A stretch of DNA of 64,000 bases, taken from positions 12,222 through 76,221 of the forward strand of contig CAVJLG010000021.1 of the NCBI GenBank assembly GCA_963650135.1, read 5' to 3'. The DNA comes from HGM13006 sp963650135. Its GTDB lineage: Bacteria > Bacillota > Clostridia > Oscillospirales > Oscillospiraceae. The translations under genes were made by a program, and so were the position numbers. The notes under the pieces were generated by a model, which was not told where the DNA came from, did no database searches, and saw nothing but the letters and a program-made list of their open reading frames with translations. Below are positions 32,650 to 41,052 of this stretch, piece by piece. Positions within the stretch are counted from its first letter, which is position 1. Every line of letters starts with the position of its first letter.

Positions 32650-33435
32650 TTAAAATACAACCATGCTGTCTTTTCTGGCAGCACCAATGAGGCTCAGTCC
32701 GAATTCCTCCGCCAGCAGCACCGACTCCCGGGTTGGCATGGCTTTGCTGGCCAGCACCGGCACCCCTGCACGGATCACCTTCATCACCATATCCACCGGA
32801 ATCCGTCCGCTGGTATACACAATGCATTCTCCCAATGGAATCCCCTGCATCAGCGCCCAGCCCAGGACCTTATCCATGGCATTATGCCGCCCGATATCCT
32901 CAGCCCGCCGAAGGATTTCTCCCTTGTGCATGAGTAAGCAGCTATGGGTTCCATGGGTTGCGGCATAGAGGGGCATATCCTCCTTCATGGCCTCCGCCAG
33001 CTGAAAAATCCACCGCTGCTCATAGGCAATGGGTTTTACATGTGCCGGCGGCGTTTGATTCCGAAACAGGTCCGCAATGGTGCGATTACCGGTACAGCAG
33101 GTGCTCACCTGTTCCACCGCCGGACCATCCGCTGGCGGCTCCCACTTGGGCAGGTAGACCTTTGCACGGAGGCCGTTTTCACAGAGGTACAATAGCTCTA
33201 CCTCGTCCATACCGTGAATCACACCATCCGACAGCAGCCGCCCCATCACCAGCTCCGGCAAATCCGTGGGACTGCACACCACCTCATAGGCCGGGGTATC
33301 GTTGAGATAAATCTCCATGGTATGCTCCGCCACCAGGTCGTCGGGATAGCGGAAGGATTGTCCCCTGGAGGAAAAATGGGTCGCCATCCGCTGCTCTACC
33401 GCCATTCCCGGGTCCTTTGGTACAATCAGTCGCAC
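32650..33435 (-). CDS. fdhD: FdhD, formate dehydrogenase sulfurtransferase
   Basis: A 261-residue protein that delivers sulfur to the molybdenum or tungsten cofactor of formate dehydrogenase and is needed for its activity. Family signatures include LPELVMGRLLSDGVI, a Cys pair in VSTCCTGNRT, THGTHSCLLM and AEDIGRHNAMDKVLGWAL, then VYTSGRIPVDMV. The start is GTG 33435, preceded by AAGGAG, inside the last codons of the Crp-type gene (10-nt overlap); the longer frame is out-of-frame regulator sequence. The gene is divergent from the formate dehydrogenase operon it serves. Confidence 0.93.
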   Translation of the reverse strand: MRLIVPKDPGMAVEQRMATHFSSRGQSFRYPDDLVAEHTMEIYLNDTPAYEVVCSPTDLPELVMGRLLSDGVIHGMDEVELLYLCENGLRAKVYLPKWEPPADGPAVEQVSTCCTGNRTIADLFRNQTPPAHVKPIAYEQRWIFQLAEAMKEDMPLYAATHGTHSCLLMHKGEILRRAEDIGRHNAMDKVLGWALMQGIPLGECIVYTSGRIPVDMVMKVIRAGVPVLASKAMPTRESVLLAEEFGLSLIGAARKDSMVVF

Positions 33436-34115
33436 GGTTCCGCTCTCCTTTCCGTCAGTCGCTGGGGGCACAAAATCTCCAAATCCTTCCCCTGGTACCG
33501 CAATACCCCCTGCTGCTCCAGCTGATCCAGACAGCGATATAGGGTAGACCGGCTCATATGCAGCCTGCCTGCCAGGGCCGACATGGACCGGGGCAATACC
33601 ACCAATTGACTTTCCTCTTCCATTTGGGCTGCGCAATATTTTCTCACGCGATCCAGCGCCGAAGGAGTTGCCGCCATAAGATATTCCCACCGGAGCTCCT
33701 GGGTACGCGCCGTCAGAAAGTTGATATACCGCATCATCATGCCCGGATATGCATCAAACAGCTCTCGAATCTGCTGGGCCGTAAAGAACACCACGCGGCT
33801 TCTGGTTTTCGCCACAATCTCGTCCCTCGGTCCCCGTTCCTTGCTGAACAGATCCATCACGCCGATGACGTTGCCCTCCCCCAACGTGCGGTTGGGAAAT
33901 GTGGGTTCCCGCAGCTCTTGCAGCTCTCCGGCAATCACCACACCCAGGTCGTTTCGGTCCTCCGAGGGATATTCCAGCCGAGCGCCAGTGCGAATCTCGG
34001 TGCGAAATGCCCCATGAAGATTCTGCTCCGACAGCTTCATATATGCGGCAGGGGTCAGCCGATGGAACAGAAATGTCTTTCGAAGCACCACAATTTCCTC
34101 CTGGGTCAGCTGCAT
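33426..34115 (-). CDS. Crp/Fnr-family transcriptional regulator
   Basis: A 229-residue protein. Residues 1-125 form a cyclic-nucleotide-type beta barrel (GVVIAGELQELREPTFPNRT, then GEGNVIGVMDLFSKERGP). A long dimer helix follows, with a winged helix near residues 170-215 (SMSALAGRLHMSRSTLYRCL). It has no N-terminal Cys cluster as in FNR, so its signal is unknown. Genes of this type next to fdhD and fdh operons suggest control of formate metabolism. Its stop overlaps the fdhD start. It is divergent from the fdh operon across about 350 bp. Confidence 0.88.
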   Translation of the reverse strand: MQLTQEEIVVLRKTFLFHRLTPAAYMKLSEQNLHGAFRTEIRTGARLEYPSEDRNDLGVVIAGELQELREPTFPNRTLGEGNVIGVMDLFSKERGPRDEIVAKTRSRVVFFTAQQIRELFDAYPGMMMRYINFLTARTQELRWEYLMAATPSALDRVRKYCAAQMEEESQLVVLPRSMSALAGRLHMSRSTLYRCLDQLEQQGVLRYQGKDLEILCPQRLTERRAEPCD

Positions 34116-34150
34116 AAATTCCTACCTCCATCCGGGTTTTATCTGCTTAT

Positions 34151-34179
34151 TTTTTAGCAGAATTTCGATTCGCTGTCAA
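34151..34179 (-). promoter_or_regulatory. Promoter of the crp-type / fdhD operon
   Basis: Minus strand TTGACA (34174-34179), a 17-bp spacer and TAAAAA (34151-34156). Confidence 0.6.
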
Positions 34180-34418
34180 CCCCTGCAGGCCCGGTTTGTA
34201 TCACCCGCCGGATTTTCTTCCTTTTTATTCTGGATTTTTGCATGATTCGCTGCAACATCCTGCGAAATAGAATGTCAGGGCGTCTGTACTGATAGCGCTC
34301 CGCGCTTTGGTTTATATTTCCAGAAATTTGCCCTATTTTTGTTCCATATCGGACAAAAGCAGCCCATTTTGTGAAGAAAATAACGATTCTTGACGTGGTA
34401 AAAAATCAAATATATAAT
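34180..34418 (+). promoter_or_regulatory. Divergent region with the promoter of the formate dehydrogenase operon
   Basis: TTGACG (34390-34395), a 17-bp spacer and TATAAT (34413-34418) lie 51 bp before the first gene. The upstream 34180-34389 is gene-free, with AT-rich tracts. I could not pick out a clear symmetrical Crp site by eye, although the regulator encoded divergently would be expected to bind here. Confidence 0.7.
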
Positions 34419-34469
34419 ACGGTTACCATCCATTTTCTCATGGAAATCCCTTCAAAGGAGCGTAACAAT

Positions 34470-34964
34470 ATGCCAAATAAGAAAACGTTGGTTGCATTTT
34501 CGGGCACGCCGGAGCAGGAAGCCCAGCTTCGGGATGTCATCGCTCAGTATAAAGATGTACAGGGCGGCACCATGCCCGTCATGCAGGCGGCCCAGAATAT
34601 TTATGGCTATCTGCCCATTGAGGTTCAGAAGATCATTGCAGACGGCCTGAATATTCCCCTGTCCGAGGTCTATGGCATCGCCACCTTCTATTCCCTGTTT
34701 ACCCTGAATCCCAAGGGTCAGCATCGGGTCAGCGTATGTCTGGGCACCGCCTGTTATGTCAAGAACTCTCAGCTGATTCTCGATAAGATCGAGGCTATGC
34801 TGGGCTGTAAGTCCGGCTCCATCACCCCCGACGGAAAGTTCTCCGTGGACGCCACCCGCTGCGTGGGTGCCTGTGGCCTAGCCCCGGTTATGATGGTGGA
34901 TGATGACGTTTATGGCCGTCTCACCCCCGACATGGTGGGCAACATTCTTAAGAAGTATATGTAA
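34470..34964 (+). CDS. NuoE/HydC-like [2Fe-2S] subunit of NAD-dependent formate dehydrogenase
   Basis: A 164-residue thioredoxin-fold protein. The [2Fe-2S] ligands are in VCLGTACYVKNS and ATRCVGACGLAP (four Cys). The N-terminal helical part (QAAQNIYGYLPIEVQKII) is typical of the 24-kDa subunit of complex I and of HydC/HndA. It should pass electrons between NAD(H)-FMN and the rest of the complex. ATG 34470 is preceded by AAAGGAGC; the frame open to 34371 covers the promoter. First of four closely spaced genes. Confidence 0.93.
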   Translation: MPNKKTLVAFSGTPEQEAQLRDVIAQYKDVQGGTMPVMQAAQNIYGYLPIEVQKIIADGLNIPLSEVYGIATFYSLFTLNPKGQHRVSVCLGTACYVKNSQLILDKIEAMLGCKSGSITPDGKFSVDATRCVGACGLAPVMMVDDDVYGRLTPDMVGNILKKYM

Positions 34965-34976
34965 AGGAGGAGCACA

Positions 34977-35345
34977 ATGAAGTCTCTGGAAGAACTCAAG
35001 GCACTGCGGGAGCAGATGCAGGATAAGATGAACCTCCGCAGTGAAAACGCCGATACCATCCGCGTGGTGGTCGGTATGGCAACCTGCGGCATTGCAGCTG
35101 GCGCTCGTCCTGTACTCAATGCCTTTGTAGAAGAAATCAATAAGCGTGGGCTGAAAAACGTCCAGGTCACCCAGACCGGCTGCATTGGCGTTTGCCGCCT
35201 GGAGCCCATCGTTGAGGTCTATGTCCCCGGTCAGGAAAAGGTCACCTATGTGAAGATGAACCCGGAAAAGGTTCCTCAGATCGTGGCACAGCATCTGGTC
35301 AACAAGCAGGTGGTGACGGAATACACCATCGGCGCTGCGGAGTAA
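34977..35345 (+). CDS. Small [2Fe-2S] thioredoxin-like subunit (HndB-like)
   Basis: A 122-residue protein with an N-terminal helix, then a thioredoxin-like ferredoxin domain. Cys residues in GMATCGIAAGARP and TQTGCIGVCRLEP give the four-ligand [2Fe-2S] site. It matches the HndB-type subunit found between the NuoE- and NuoF-like genes of NADP-reducing hydrogenases and bifurcating enzymes. It starts 12 bp after the previous stop with an AAAGGAGG site, and the next gene begins 13 bp later. The electron path is inferred from the family. Confidence 0.88.
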   Translation: MKSLEELKALREQMQDKMNLRSENADTIRVVVGMATCGIAAGARPVLNAFVEEINKRGLKNVQVTQTGCIGVCRLEPIVEVYVPGQEKVTYVKMNPEKVPQIVAQHLVNKQVVTEYTIGAAE

Positions 35346-35358
35346 AGGAGGAGCATTC

Positions 35359-37152
35359 ATGGCGTTATATCGCGCACATATTCTGGTATGTACCGGCACC
35401 GGCTGCGCTGCCGCCAACGCAAACGGTCTGGCCGAGGAATTTGAAACTCAGCTGAAAAAGTTTGGCCTGGATCAGGAGATTCGCGTGGTCAAAACCGGCT
35501 GCCTGGGCCTTTGTGCCAAGGGACCCAACGTGGTGATCTACCCCGACGGTACCCACTATATTATGGTTCATGTGGAAGACGTGGCAGAAATCGTGGAAGA
35601 GCATCTGCTCAAGGGCCGTCCCGTCCAGCGTCTTCTCAACGTAGAAGAGGGCACCAACAAGGTGGTGGAATCCCTCACCGACACCAATTTCTATCGCCAG
35701 CAGCAGCGGATTGCCCTACGGAACTGCGGCGTAATTGATCCGGAAAACATCGACGAGTACATCGGCACCGGCGGCTACATGGCCCTGGGTAAGGTGCTCA
35801 CCGAAATGACGCCTCAGCAGGTCATCGATGAAGTCAAGGCGTCCGGCCTCCGTGGCCGCGGCGGTGCAGGCTTCTCCACCGGCCTCAAATGGCAGTTCAC
35901 CGCCAATGCAAAGGGCGACCTGAAATACGTCTGCTGCAACGCTGACGAAGGCGACCCGGGCGCATTCATGGACCGCTCCGTGCTGGAGGGCGACCCCTTT
36001 AGCGTGGTAGAGGCCATGACCATTGCAGGCTATGCCGTGGGCTCCAGCCAGGGCTATATTTACGTCCGTGCAGAGTATCCCATTGCAGTCGAGCGTCTGA
36101 ACATCGCCATCAAAAAGGCCGAGGAATACGGACTGCTGGGCGACAACATCTTCGAAACCGGCTTTAACTTCCATCTGGAAACCCGCCTTGGCTCCGGCGC
36201 ATTCGTCTGCGGCGAGGAAACGGCGCTGATGGTTTCCATCGAAGGCAACCGCGGCGAGCCCCGTCCCCGTCCCCCCTTCCCTGCAAACAAGGGTCTGTTC
36301 GGCAAGCCTACTCTGCTGAACAACGTGGAAACCTACGCAAATATCACCTGGATCATCAACAACGGCGCTGCCGCCTACGCTGCCATCGGTGCAGAGGGCT
36401 CCACCGGCACCAAGGTATTTGCTCTGGGCGGCAAAATCGTCAACACCGGCCTGGTGGAGATCCCCATGGGCACGCCTCTTCGCACCATCATCGAGGATAT
36501 CGGCGGCGGCGTTCCCAATGGAAAGAAGTTCAAGGCCGTTCAGACCGGCGGACCTTCCGGCGCCTGCATTCCCGCCTCTCAGATTGATGTTCCCATCGAC
36601 TATAACAACCTCACCAAGATCGGCGCCATGATGGGCTCCGGCGGCATGATCGTTCTGGACGAAGACAACTGCATGGTTGATATCGCAAAGTTCTTCCTCC
36701 AGTTCACCGTGGATGAGTCCTGCGGTAAGTGTACCCCCTGCCGGGTCGGCATTCGCCGGATGCTGGAGATTCTCGACAAAATCACCGAAGGCAAGGGTAC
36801 CATGGAGGATATCGATCAGCTGGAAAAGCTGGCCGCCAATATCAAGGGCACCGCACTGTGCGGCCTGGGTCAGACGGCCCCCAACCCGGTTCTCTCCACC
36901 ATTCGGAATTTCCGGGACGAGTACATCGCCCATGTGGTAGATAAGCGCTGCCCCGCCGGCGTCTGCAAGAGCCTGCTGCACTATGAGATTGATCCCAATA
37001 AGTGCAAGGGCTGCTCCGCTTGCTCCCGCGTATGCCCTGCCGATGCCATCTCCGGTGTGATCCGCTCTCCCTTCACCATCGACACCAGCAAGTGCATCAA
37101 GTGCGGCAGCTGCATTGAAAAGTGCAAGTTCGGCGCAATTTCCAAGGTTTAA
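35359..37152 (+). CDS. NuoF/HydB-like flavin subunit of NAD-dependent formate dehydrogenase
   Basis: A 597-residue electron-entry subunit. Residues 1-100 are a [2Fe-2S] thioredoxin-like domain (CTGTGCAAANANG, KTGCLGLCAKGP). The FMN/NAD region has GRGGAGFSTGLKW and CNADEGDPGAFMDR. An SLBB region follows, then the N3-type 4Fe-4S site CGKCTPCRVGIRRML. The last 55 residues hold two 4Fe-4S ferredoxin motifs (CKGCSACSRVCPADAI, CIKCGSCIEKCKFGAI). This domain order is that of HydB/HndC in electron-bifurcating hydrogenases and HylB-type formate dehydrogenases. It would bind NAD(H) and probably ferredoxin. Confidence 0.93.
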   Translation: MALYRAHILVCTGTGCAAANANGLAEEFETQLKKFGLDQEIRVVKTGCLGLCAKGPNVVIYPDGTHYIMVHVEDVAEIVEEHLLKGRPVQRLLNVEEGTNKVVESLTDTNFYRQQQRIALRNCGVIDPENIDEYIGTGGYMALGKVLTEMTPQQVIDEVKASGLRGRGGAGFSTGLKWQFTANAKGDLKYVCCNADEGDPGAFMDRSVLEGDPFSVVEAMTIAGYAVGSSQGYIYVRAEYPIAVERLNIAIKKAEEYGLLGDNIFETGFNFHLETRLGSGAFVCGEETALMVSIEGNRGEPRPRPPFPANKGLFGKPTLLNNVETYANITWIINNGAAAYAAIGAEGSTGTKVFALGGKIVNTGLVEIPMGTPLRTIIEDIGGGVPNGKKFKAVQTGGPSGACIPASQIDVPIDYNNLTKIGAMMGSGGMIVLDEDNCMVDIAKFFLQFTVDESCGKCTPCRVGIRRMLEILDKITEGKGTMEDIDQLEKLAANIKGTALCGLGQTAPNPVLSTIRNFRDEYIAHVVDKRCPAGVCKSLLHYEIDPNKCKGCSACSRVCPADAISGVIRSPFTIDTSKCIKCGSCIEKCKFGAISKV

Positions 37153-37167
37153 GGAGGTATCCGAACA

Positions 37168-40011
37168 ATGTCTGAAAATAATCTCATTACTGTAACCATC
37201 GACGGGGTACAGGTTCAGGTAACTCCTGATGATACCATTCTCACTGCGGCAAATCTCGCCGGCATTGAGATTCCCACCCTGTGTTATCTCAAGGATTTGA
37301 ATCCCGAGGGCTCCTGCCGAATGTGTCTGGTAGAGGTCGAGGGCAATGCCAAGGGTCTGGTCACAGCCTGTACTCAGCCCTGCACCGACGGCATGGTGGT
37401 TCACACCAAATCAGAAAAGGTCATCGAAGCCCGCCGCTTTGTGCTGGATCTGCTGCTCAGCAACCACGAGGGCAACTGCTTTAGCTGTGCAAAGAACGGC
37501 GGCTGTAAGCTTCAGGACTACTGCTTTGAATACGGCGTAGAGAAGACCAGCTTTGAAAACCCCGTTCAGCCGGAACGTCCCGAGGCCGACTATTCCAACA
37601 AGTTCCTGGCCTACGATCCCAAGAAGTGCATTCTCTGTCGGCGCTGCCAGCGTACCTGCGCCAAGATTCAGGGCAGAGGCGTTCTGTCTGTGTCCAACCG
37701 CGGCTTTAACGCTGCCATTACCACCAGCTTTGAAATGCCCTGGGACAACACCGAATGTGAGCACTGCGGCAACTGCGCCGCTGCCTGCCCGGTGGGTGCC
37801 CTGGTTACCAAGGACAACCTCTACAACTATCGTCCTTACAACATCAAAAAGGTCCGCACCACCTGTCCGCACTGTGCCACCGGCTGTCAGATGGATTTGA
37901 TTGTCCGGGACAACAAGATTGTGGGCTGCGAGCCTGCCGACGGTGAGTCCAACCACAATACCCTTTGCGTCAAGGGCCGCTTTGGCTCCTTCAAGTTCGT
38001 CCACAGCGGCGACCGCATCACCGATCCTCTGATTAAGGATAAGGCAACCGGTAAGTTCCGCAAGGCATCCTGGGATGAGGCGCTGGATCTGGTTGCCTCC
38101 AAGTTCATGCAGATCAAGAAGGAATACGGCCCCGATTCTCTGGCCGGTTTCGCCTGCTCCCGGAGCCCCAACGAGGATATTTACATGGTGCAGAAGATGG
38201 TTCGTACCTGCTTCGGCACCAACAACACCGATAACTGCGCCCGTGTCTGCCACTCCGCTTCCGTTTCCGGTCTGGCCATGACCCTGGGTTCCGGCGCAAT
38301 GACCAACCCCATCTATGACATCACCCACGATGTGGACGCGATCCTGCTGGTGGGCTCCAACCCTGAGGAAGCTCATCCCGTGGTCGGCGCGCAGATTCGT
38401 CAGGCCGTTCAGAAGGGTACCAAGCTCATTGTGGTGGACCCCCGCGATATCGGCCTTGCAAAATCCGCCGCTGTCCATCTGAAGCTTCGCCCCGGCACCA
38501 ACGTGGCATTTGCCAACGGCATGATGAATGTCTTCATCAACGAGGGGCTCATCGACGAGGAGTTCATCAAGACCCGCACCGAGGGCTTTGAAGAGCTGAA
38601 AAAGATCGTTATGGAATACACCCCCGAGCGTGTGGCCCATATCTGCCGCATTGATCCCGAGGACCTCAAGAAGGCCGCCCGGATCTATGCCAAGGCAAAA
38701 AAGGCCCCCATTATCTACTGCCTGGGCGTTACCGAGCATTCCACCGGTACCGAGGGCGTTATGTCCATGTCCAACATGGCAATGATGGTGGGCAAGCTGG
38801 GCCGTCCCGGCTGCGGCGTCAACCCCCTGCGCGGTCAGAACAACGTACAGGGCGCCTGCGACATGGGTGCACAGCCCAACGACTATCCCGGCTATCAGAA
38901 GATCACCATCGATGGCAAGCCCAATATGCCCGTCATAGAGAAGTTCGAAAAGGCTTGGGGCTGCGAGCTGCCTAAGAAGGCCGGTCTTCATGCCACCGAC
39001 ACCTTCGGCGCCATGATCGACGGCCGGGTCAAGGGCCTGTACATCTACGGCGAGGACCCTGTGGTAACCGATCCCGACACCCATCATATTCTCAAGGCCC
39101 TGGGCAGTCTGGACTTCTTTGTCATCCAGGAGCTGTTTATGACCGAAACCGCCAAGCTGGCTGACGTCATTCTCCCCGGCAGAAGCTATGCCGAGAAGGA
39201 AGGTACCTTCTCCAACACCGAGCGCCGGGTACAGCGCGTCCGTACCGCAGTAACCGTTCCCGGCAATATGCGGCTGGACACCGACATCATCTGCGACCTG
39301 ATGCGGCGCATGGGCTACAACCAGCCCACCCTCACCGCTTCTCAGATCTTCGATGAAATTGCTGAGGTGACCCCCAGCTTCCACGGCATGAGCTATGAGC
39401 GCCTGGATAACTCCGACGGCAAGTTCCTCCAGTGGCCCTGCCCCACCAAGGACCATCCCGGTACGCCCATTATGCATGTGGGCAAGTTCTCCCGTGGTCT
39501 TGGCTGGTTCTATCCTGCGGAGTATATCCCTGCCAAGGAACTGCCGGACGAGGAGTATCCCCTGATGCTCACCACCGGACGAATCCTGTACCACTACACC
39601 ACCCGCGCCATGACCGGCCGTACTCCCGAGCTTATGGAGATTGAGGGCAACTCCTTCATCGAAATCAACACTGAGGACGCCAAGAAGCTGGGCATTGAAA
39701 ACGGCGAGCGTGTCAAGGTGCTCTCCCGCCGCGGCGAAATTACCTCCGAAGCAAGAGTATCTGATAAGACCAACCCCGGCGAGACTTGGATGCCATTCCA
39801 CTTCCCCGACGGCGACTGCAACTGGCTCACCAATGCCGCCCTGGATAAGTACGCCCGCATTCCCGAGTATAAGGTTTGCGCCTGCCGGGTGGAGAAGATT
39901 CCCGAGAGCGAGGCCTACACTGCCGACGGCACCTACATCTCTCAGAAGCTGATTGCACAGCTGAAGGAAGCTGAGCTCAAGGCCGAGGCCGCAGGCATCA
40001 TCGAAAATTAA
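37168..40011 (+). CDS. fdhA: Formate dehydrogenase catalytic subunit, Cys form, with fused iron-sulfur domains
   Basis: A 947-residue catalytic subunit converting formate and CO2. The order is a [2Fe-2S] domain (residues 1-80, CRMCLVEVEG), a His/Cys cluster site (HEGNCFSCAKNGGC), two 4Fe-4S motifs (CILCRRCQRTC, CEHCGNCAAACPVGA), the cofactor-proximal cluster (CPHCATGC) and the molybdopterin domains. The metal ligand, often selenocysteine, is Cys361 in NCARVCHSASVSG (codon TGC 38248-38250). With the NuoE- and NuoF-like genes this resembles HylA-type NAD/ferredoxin formate dehydrogenases. It starts 15 bp after the previous stop with AAGGAGG. It ends 7 bp before a repeat element. Confidence 0.92.
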   Translation: MSENNLITVTIDGVQVQVTPDDTILTAANLAGIEIPTLCYLKDLNPEGSCRMCLVEVEGNAKGLVTACTQPCTDGMVVHTKSEKVIEARRFVLDLLLSNHEGNCFSCAKNGGCKLQDYCFEYGVEKTSFENPVQPERPEADYSNKFLAYDPKKCILCRRCQRTCAKIQGRGVLSVSNRGFNAAITTSFEMPWDNTECEHCGNCAAACPVGALVTKDNLYNYRPYNIKKVRTTCPHCATGCQMDLIVRDNKIVGCEPADGESNHNTLCVKGRFGSFKFVHSGDRITDPLIKDKATGKFRKASWDEALDLVASKFMQIKKEYGPDSLAGFACSRSPNEDIYMVQKMVRTCFGTNNTDNCARVCHSASVSGLAMTLGSGAMTNPIYDITHDVDAILLVGSNPEEAHPVVGAQIRQAVQKGTKLIVVDPRDIGLAKSAAVHLKLRPGTNVAFANGMMNVFINEGLIDEEFIKTRTEGFEELKKIVMEYTPERVAHICRIDPEDLKKAARIYAKAKKAPIIYCLGVTEHSTGTEGVMSMSNMAMMVGKLGRPGCGVNPLRGQNNVQGACDMGAQPNDYPGYQKITIDGKPNMPVIEKFEKAWGCELPKKAGLHATDTFGAMIDGRVKGLYIYGEDPVVTDPDTHHILKALGSLDFFVIQELFMTETAKLADVILPGRSYAEKEGTFSNTERRVQRVRTAVTVPGNMRLDTDIICDLMRRMGYNQPTLTASQIFDEIAEVTPSFHGMSYERLDNSDGKFLQWPCPTKDHPGTPIMHVGKFSRGLGWFYPAEYIPAKELPDEEYPLMLTTGRILYHYTTRAMTGRTPELMEIEGNSFIEINTEDAKKLGIENGERVKVLSRRGEITSEARVSDKTNPGETWMPFHFPDGDCNWLTNAALDKYARIPEYKVCACRVEKIPESEAYTADGTYISQKLIAQLKEAELKAEAAGIIEN

Positions 40012-40018
40012 CTTTTTG

Positions 40019-40179
40019 AGGTAATACCACGCAATTACGTCTGCGGCCTTCGCTGGATCTTTTTCGCCGGAAACGCGCCGTTTTCCCTTGAAATACACAA
40101 AGTATTCCTGCGGAAAAACGTCTTTTTCAGACGAAAAATCTCTCACCGAATGCGCTTGCCGAATTGTGTGGTACTACCT
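40019..40179 (-). repeat. 161-bp hairpin-forming repeat, copy A
   Basis: It starts 7 bp after the fdhA stop. The ends are a 17-bp imperfect inverted repeat (AGGTAATACCACGCAAT at 40019 and its partner ending at 40179, two mismatches). It aligns along its whole length with the element at 58148-58309 in reverse orientation, sharing a 22-bp identical core around ATACACAAAGTATTCCTGCG. It has no open frame. In both copies the same end faces the neighbouring stop codon. The remaining 40180-40269 shows only the ribosome site of the next gene. Confidence 0.8.
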
Positions 40180-40269
40180 CTTTCCCCTTGTAGCACTTGA
40201 TTCGATAATCTAACTGGGTTACGCACTCCAGCTTCTAATTATTTTGTTTAAAAAGAAAGAAGGTTCACT

Positions 40270-40938
40270 ATGAAAAAACATCTGGCTACCTTTGTCTACG
40301 CCGTACTGGCGGGCATCTGCATCGGTCTGGGCGGCACCGTGTTTCTCCGGATCAAGGATGCCTTTACCGGCGCAAATATCGTGGGCGCAATTCTGTTTGG
40401 CATTGGCCTGTTTGCCATCTGCACCCGGGGCTATAATCTGTTCACAGGAAAGGCCTGCTATCTCTTTGACAATAAGCCCTGCTATCTGATTACCCTGGCA
40501 GTAATCTGGGTGGGCAACCTGGTGGGCACCTGTCTTCTGGCATTCATTGAGAACCTGACTACCCTCTGCGGTCCCGAGTCCGGCATCAATATCACCGCCA
40601 AGGCCATGGTGGATGCCAAGCTGTCCTCCGGCTTGGGGAGCATTTTCCTGCTGGCCTGCATCTGCAATATCTTTATCTATCTTGCAGTCAACGGCTACGC
40701 CAAGAACCCCCATCAGCTGGGCAAATATCTGGCCATTTTCCTGGGCGTCTCCATCTTTATTCTCTGCGGCACGGAGCACTCCATTGCAGATATGTACTAT
40801 TGGGCCGTATCCGGCACCTTCACCAGCCTTCCCGGAAAAAGCTTTCTCTATCTGATCGTCATCTCTCTGGGCAATATGGTTGGCGGCGTGCTGTTCCCCT
40901 TGGCGGAAAAGCTCTATGGCAAGCTGACAGCAGAATAA
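40270..40938 (+). CDS. Formate/nitrite transporter family channel
   Basis: A 222-residue membrane protein with six hydrophobic segments. Family features are the first re-entrant region YNLFTGKACYL, the GNLVGTCLLAF helix, and GTEHSIADMYYWAVSG with the central His of FocA/NirC channels. It is shorter than FocA (about 285), mainly at the termini. Its place after the formate dehydrogenase genes favours formate uptake or release, though nitrite or hydrosulfide are also carried in the family. The start has an AGAAGG site. It may have its own promoter, since 258 bp with a repeat element separate it from fdhA. Confidence 0.88.
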   Translation: MKKHLATFVYAVLAGICIGLGGTVFLRIKDAFTGANIVGAILFGIGLFAICTRGYNLFTGKACYLFDNKPCYLITLAVIWVGNLVGTCLLAFIENLTTLCGPESGINITAKAMVDAKLSSGLGSIFLLACICNIFIYLAVNGYAKNPHQLGKYLAIFLGVSIFILCGTEHSIADMYYWAVSGTFTSLPGKSFLYLIVISLGNMVGGVLFPLAEKLYGKLTAE

Positions 40939-40946
40939 TCTCATTT

Positions 40947-40990
40947 ATCCCGATCAGGTGCAGATTTTAGCGTCTGATCGGGATTTTTTT
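40947..40990 (+). terminator. Terminator of the channel gene
   Basis: An 11-bp stem (40947-40957 with 40974-40984), followed by seven T. Confidence 0.9.
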
Positions 40991-40998
40991 CATTTTTC

Positions 40999-41029
40999 AT
41001 TGACTCCGAGTCAATGACCGTGTTATAAT
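40999..41029 (+). promoter_or_regulatory. tetR promoter overlapped by a palindromic operator
   Basis: A perfect 17-bp palindrome, ATTGACTC-C-GAGTCAAT (40999-41015), contains the -35 box TTGACT (41000-41005). An 18-bp spacer leads to TATAAT (41024-41029). The position predicts direct autorepression by the TetR protein encoded 24 bp downstream. Confidence 0.82.
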
Positions 41030-41052
41030 GAACGCACAAAGGAGGTGGAATC

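Noticed and set aside
38248..38250. Possible selenocysteine codon in fdhA
   Set aside because: The codon at the metal-ligand position is TGC, not TGA, so this is a cysteine-type enzyme and no SECIS element is needed.
37411..40146. 911-residue open frame antisense to the formate dehydrogenase gene
   Set aside because: Same reasons: opposite a conserved gene with all cluster motifs, no start signal, and low-complexity composition.
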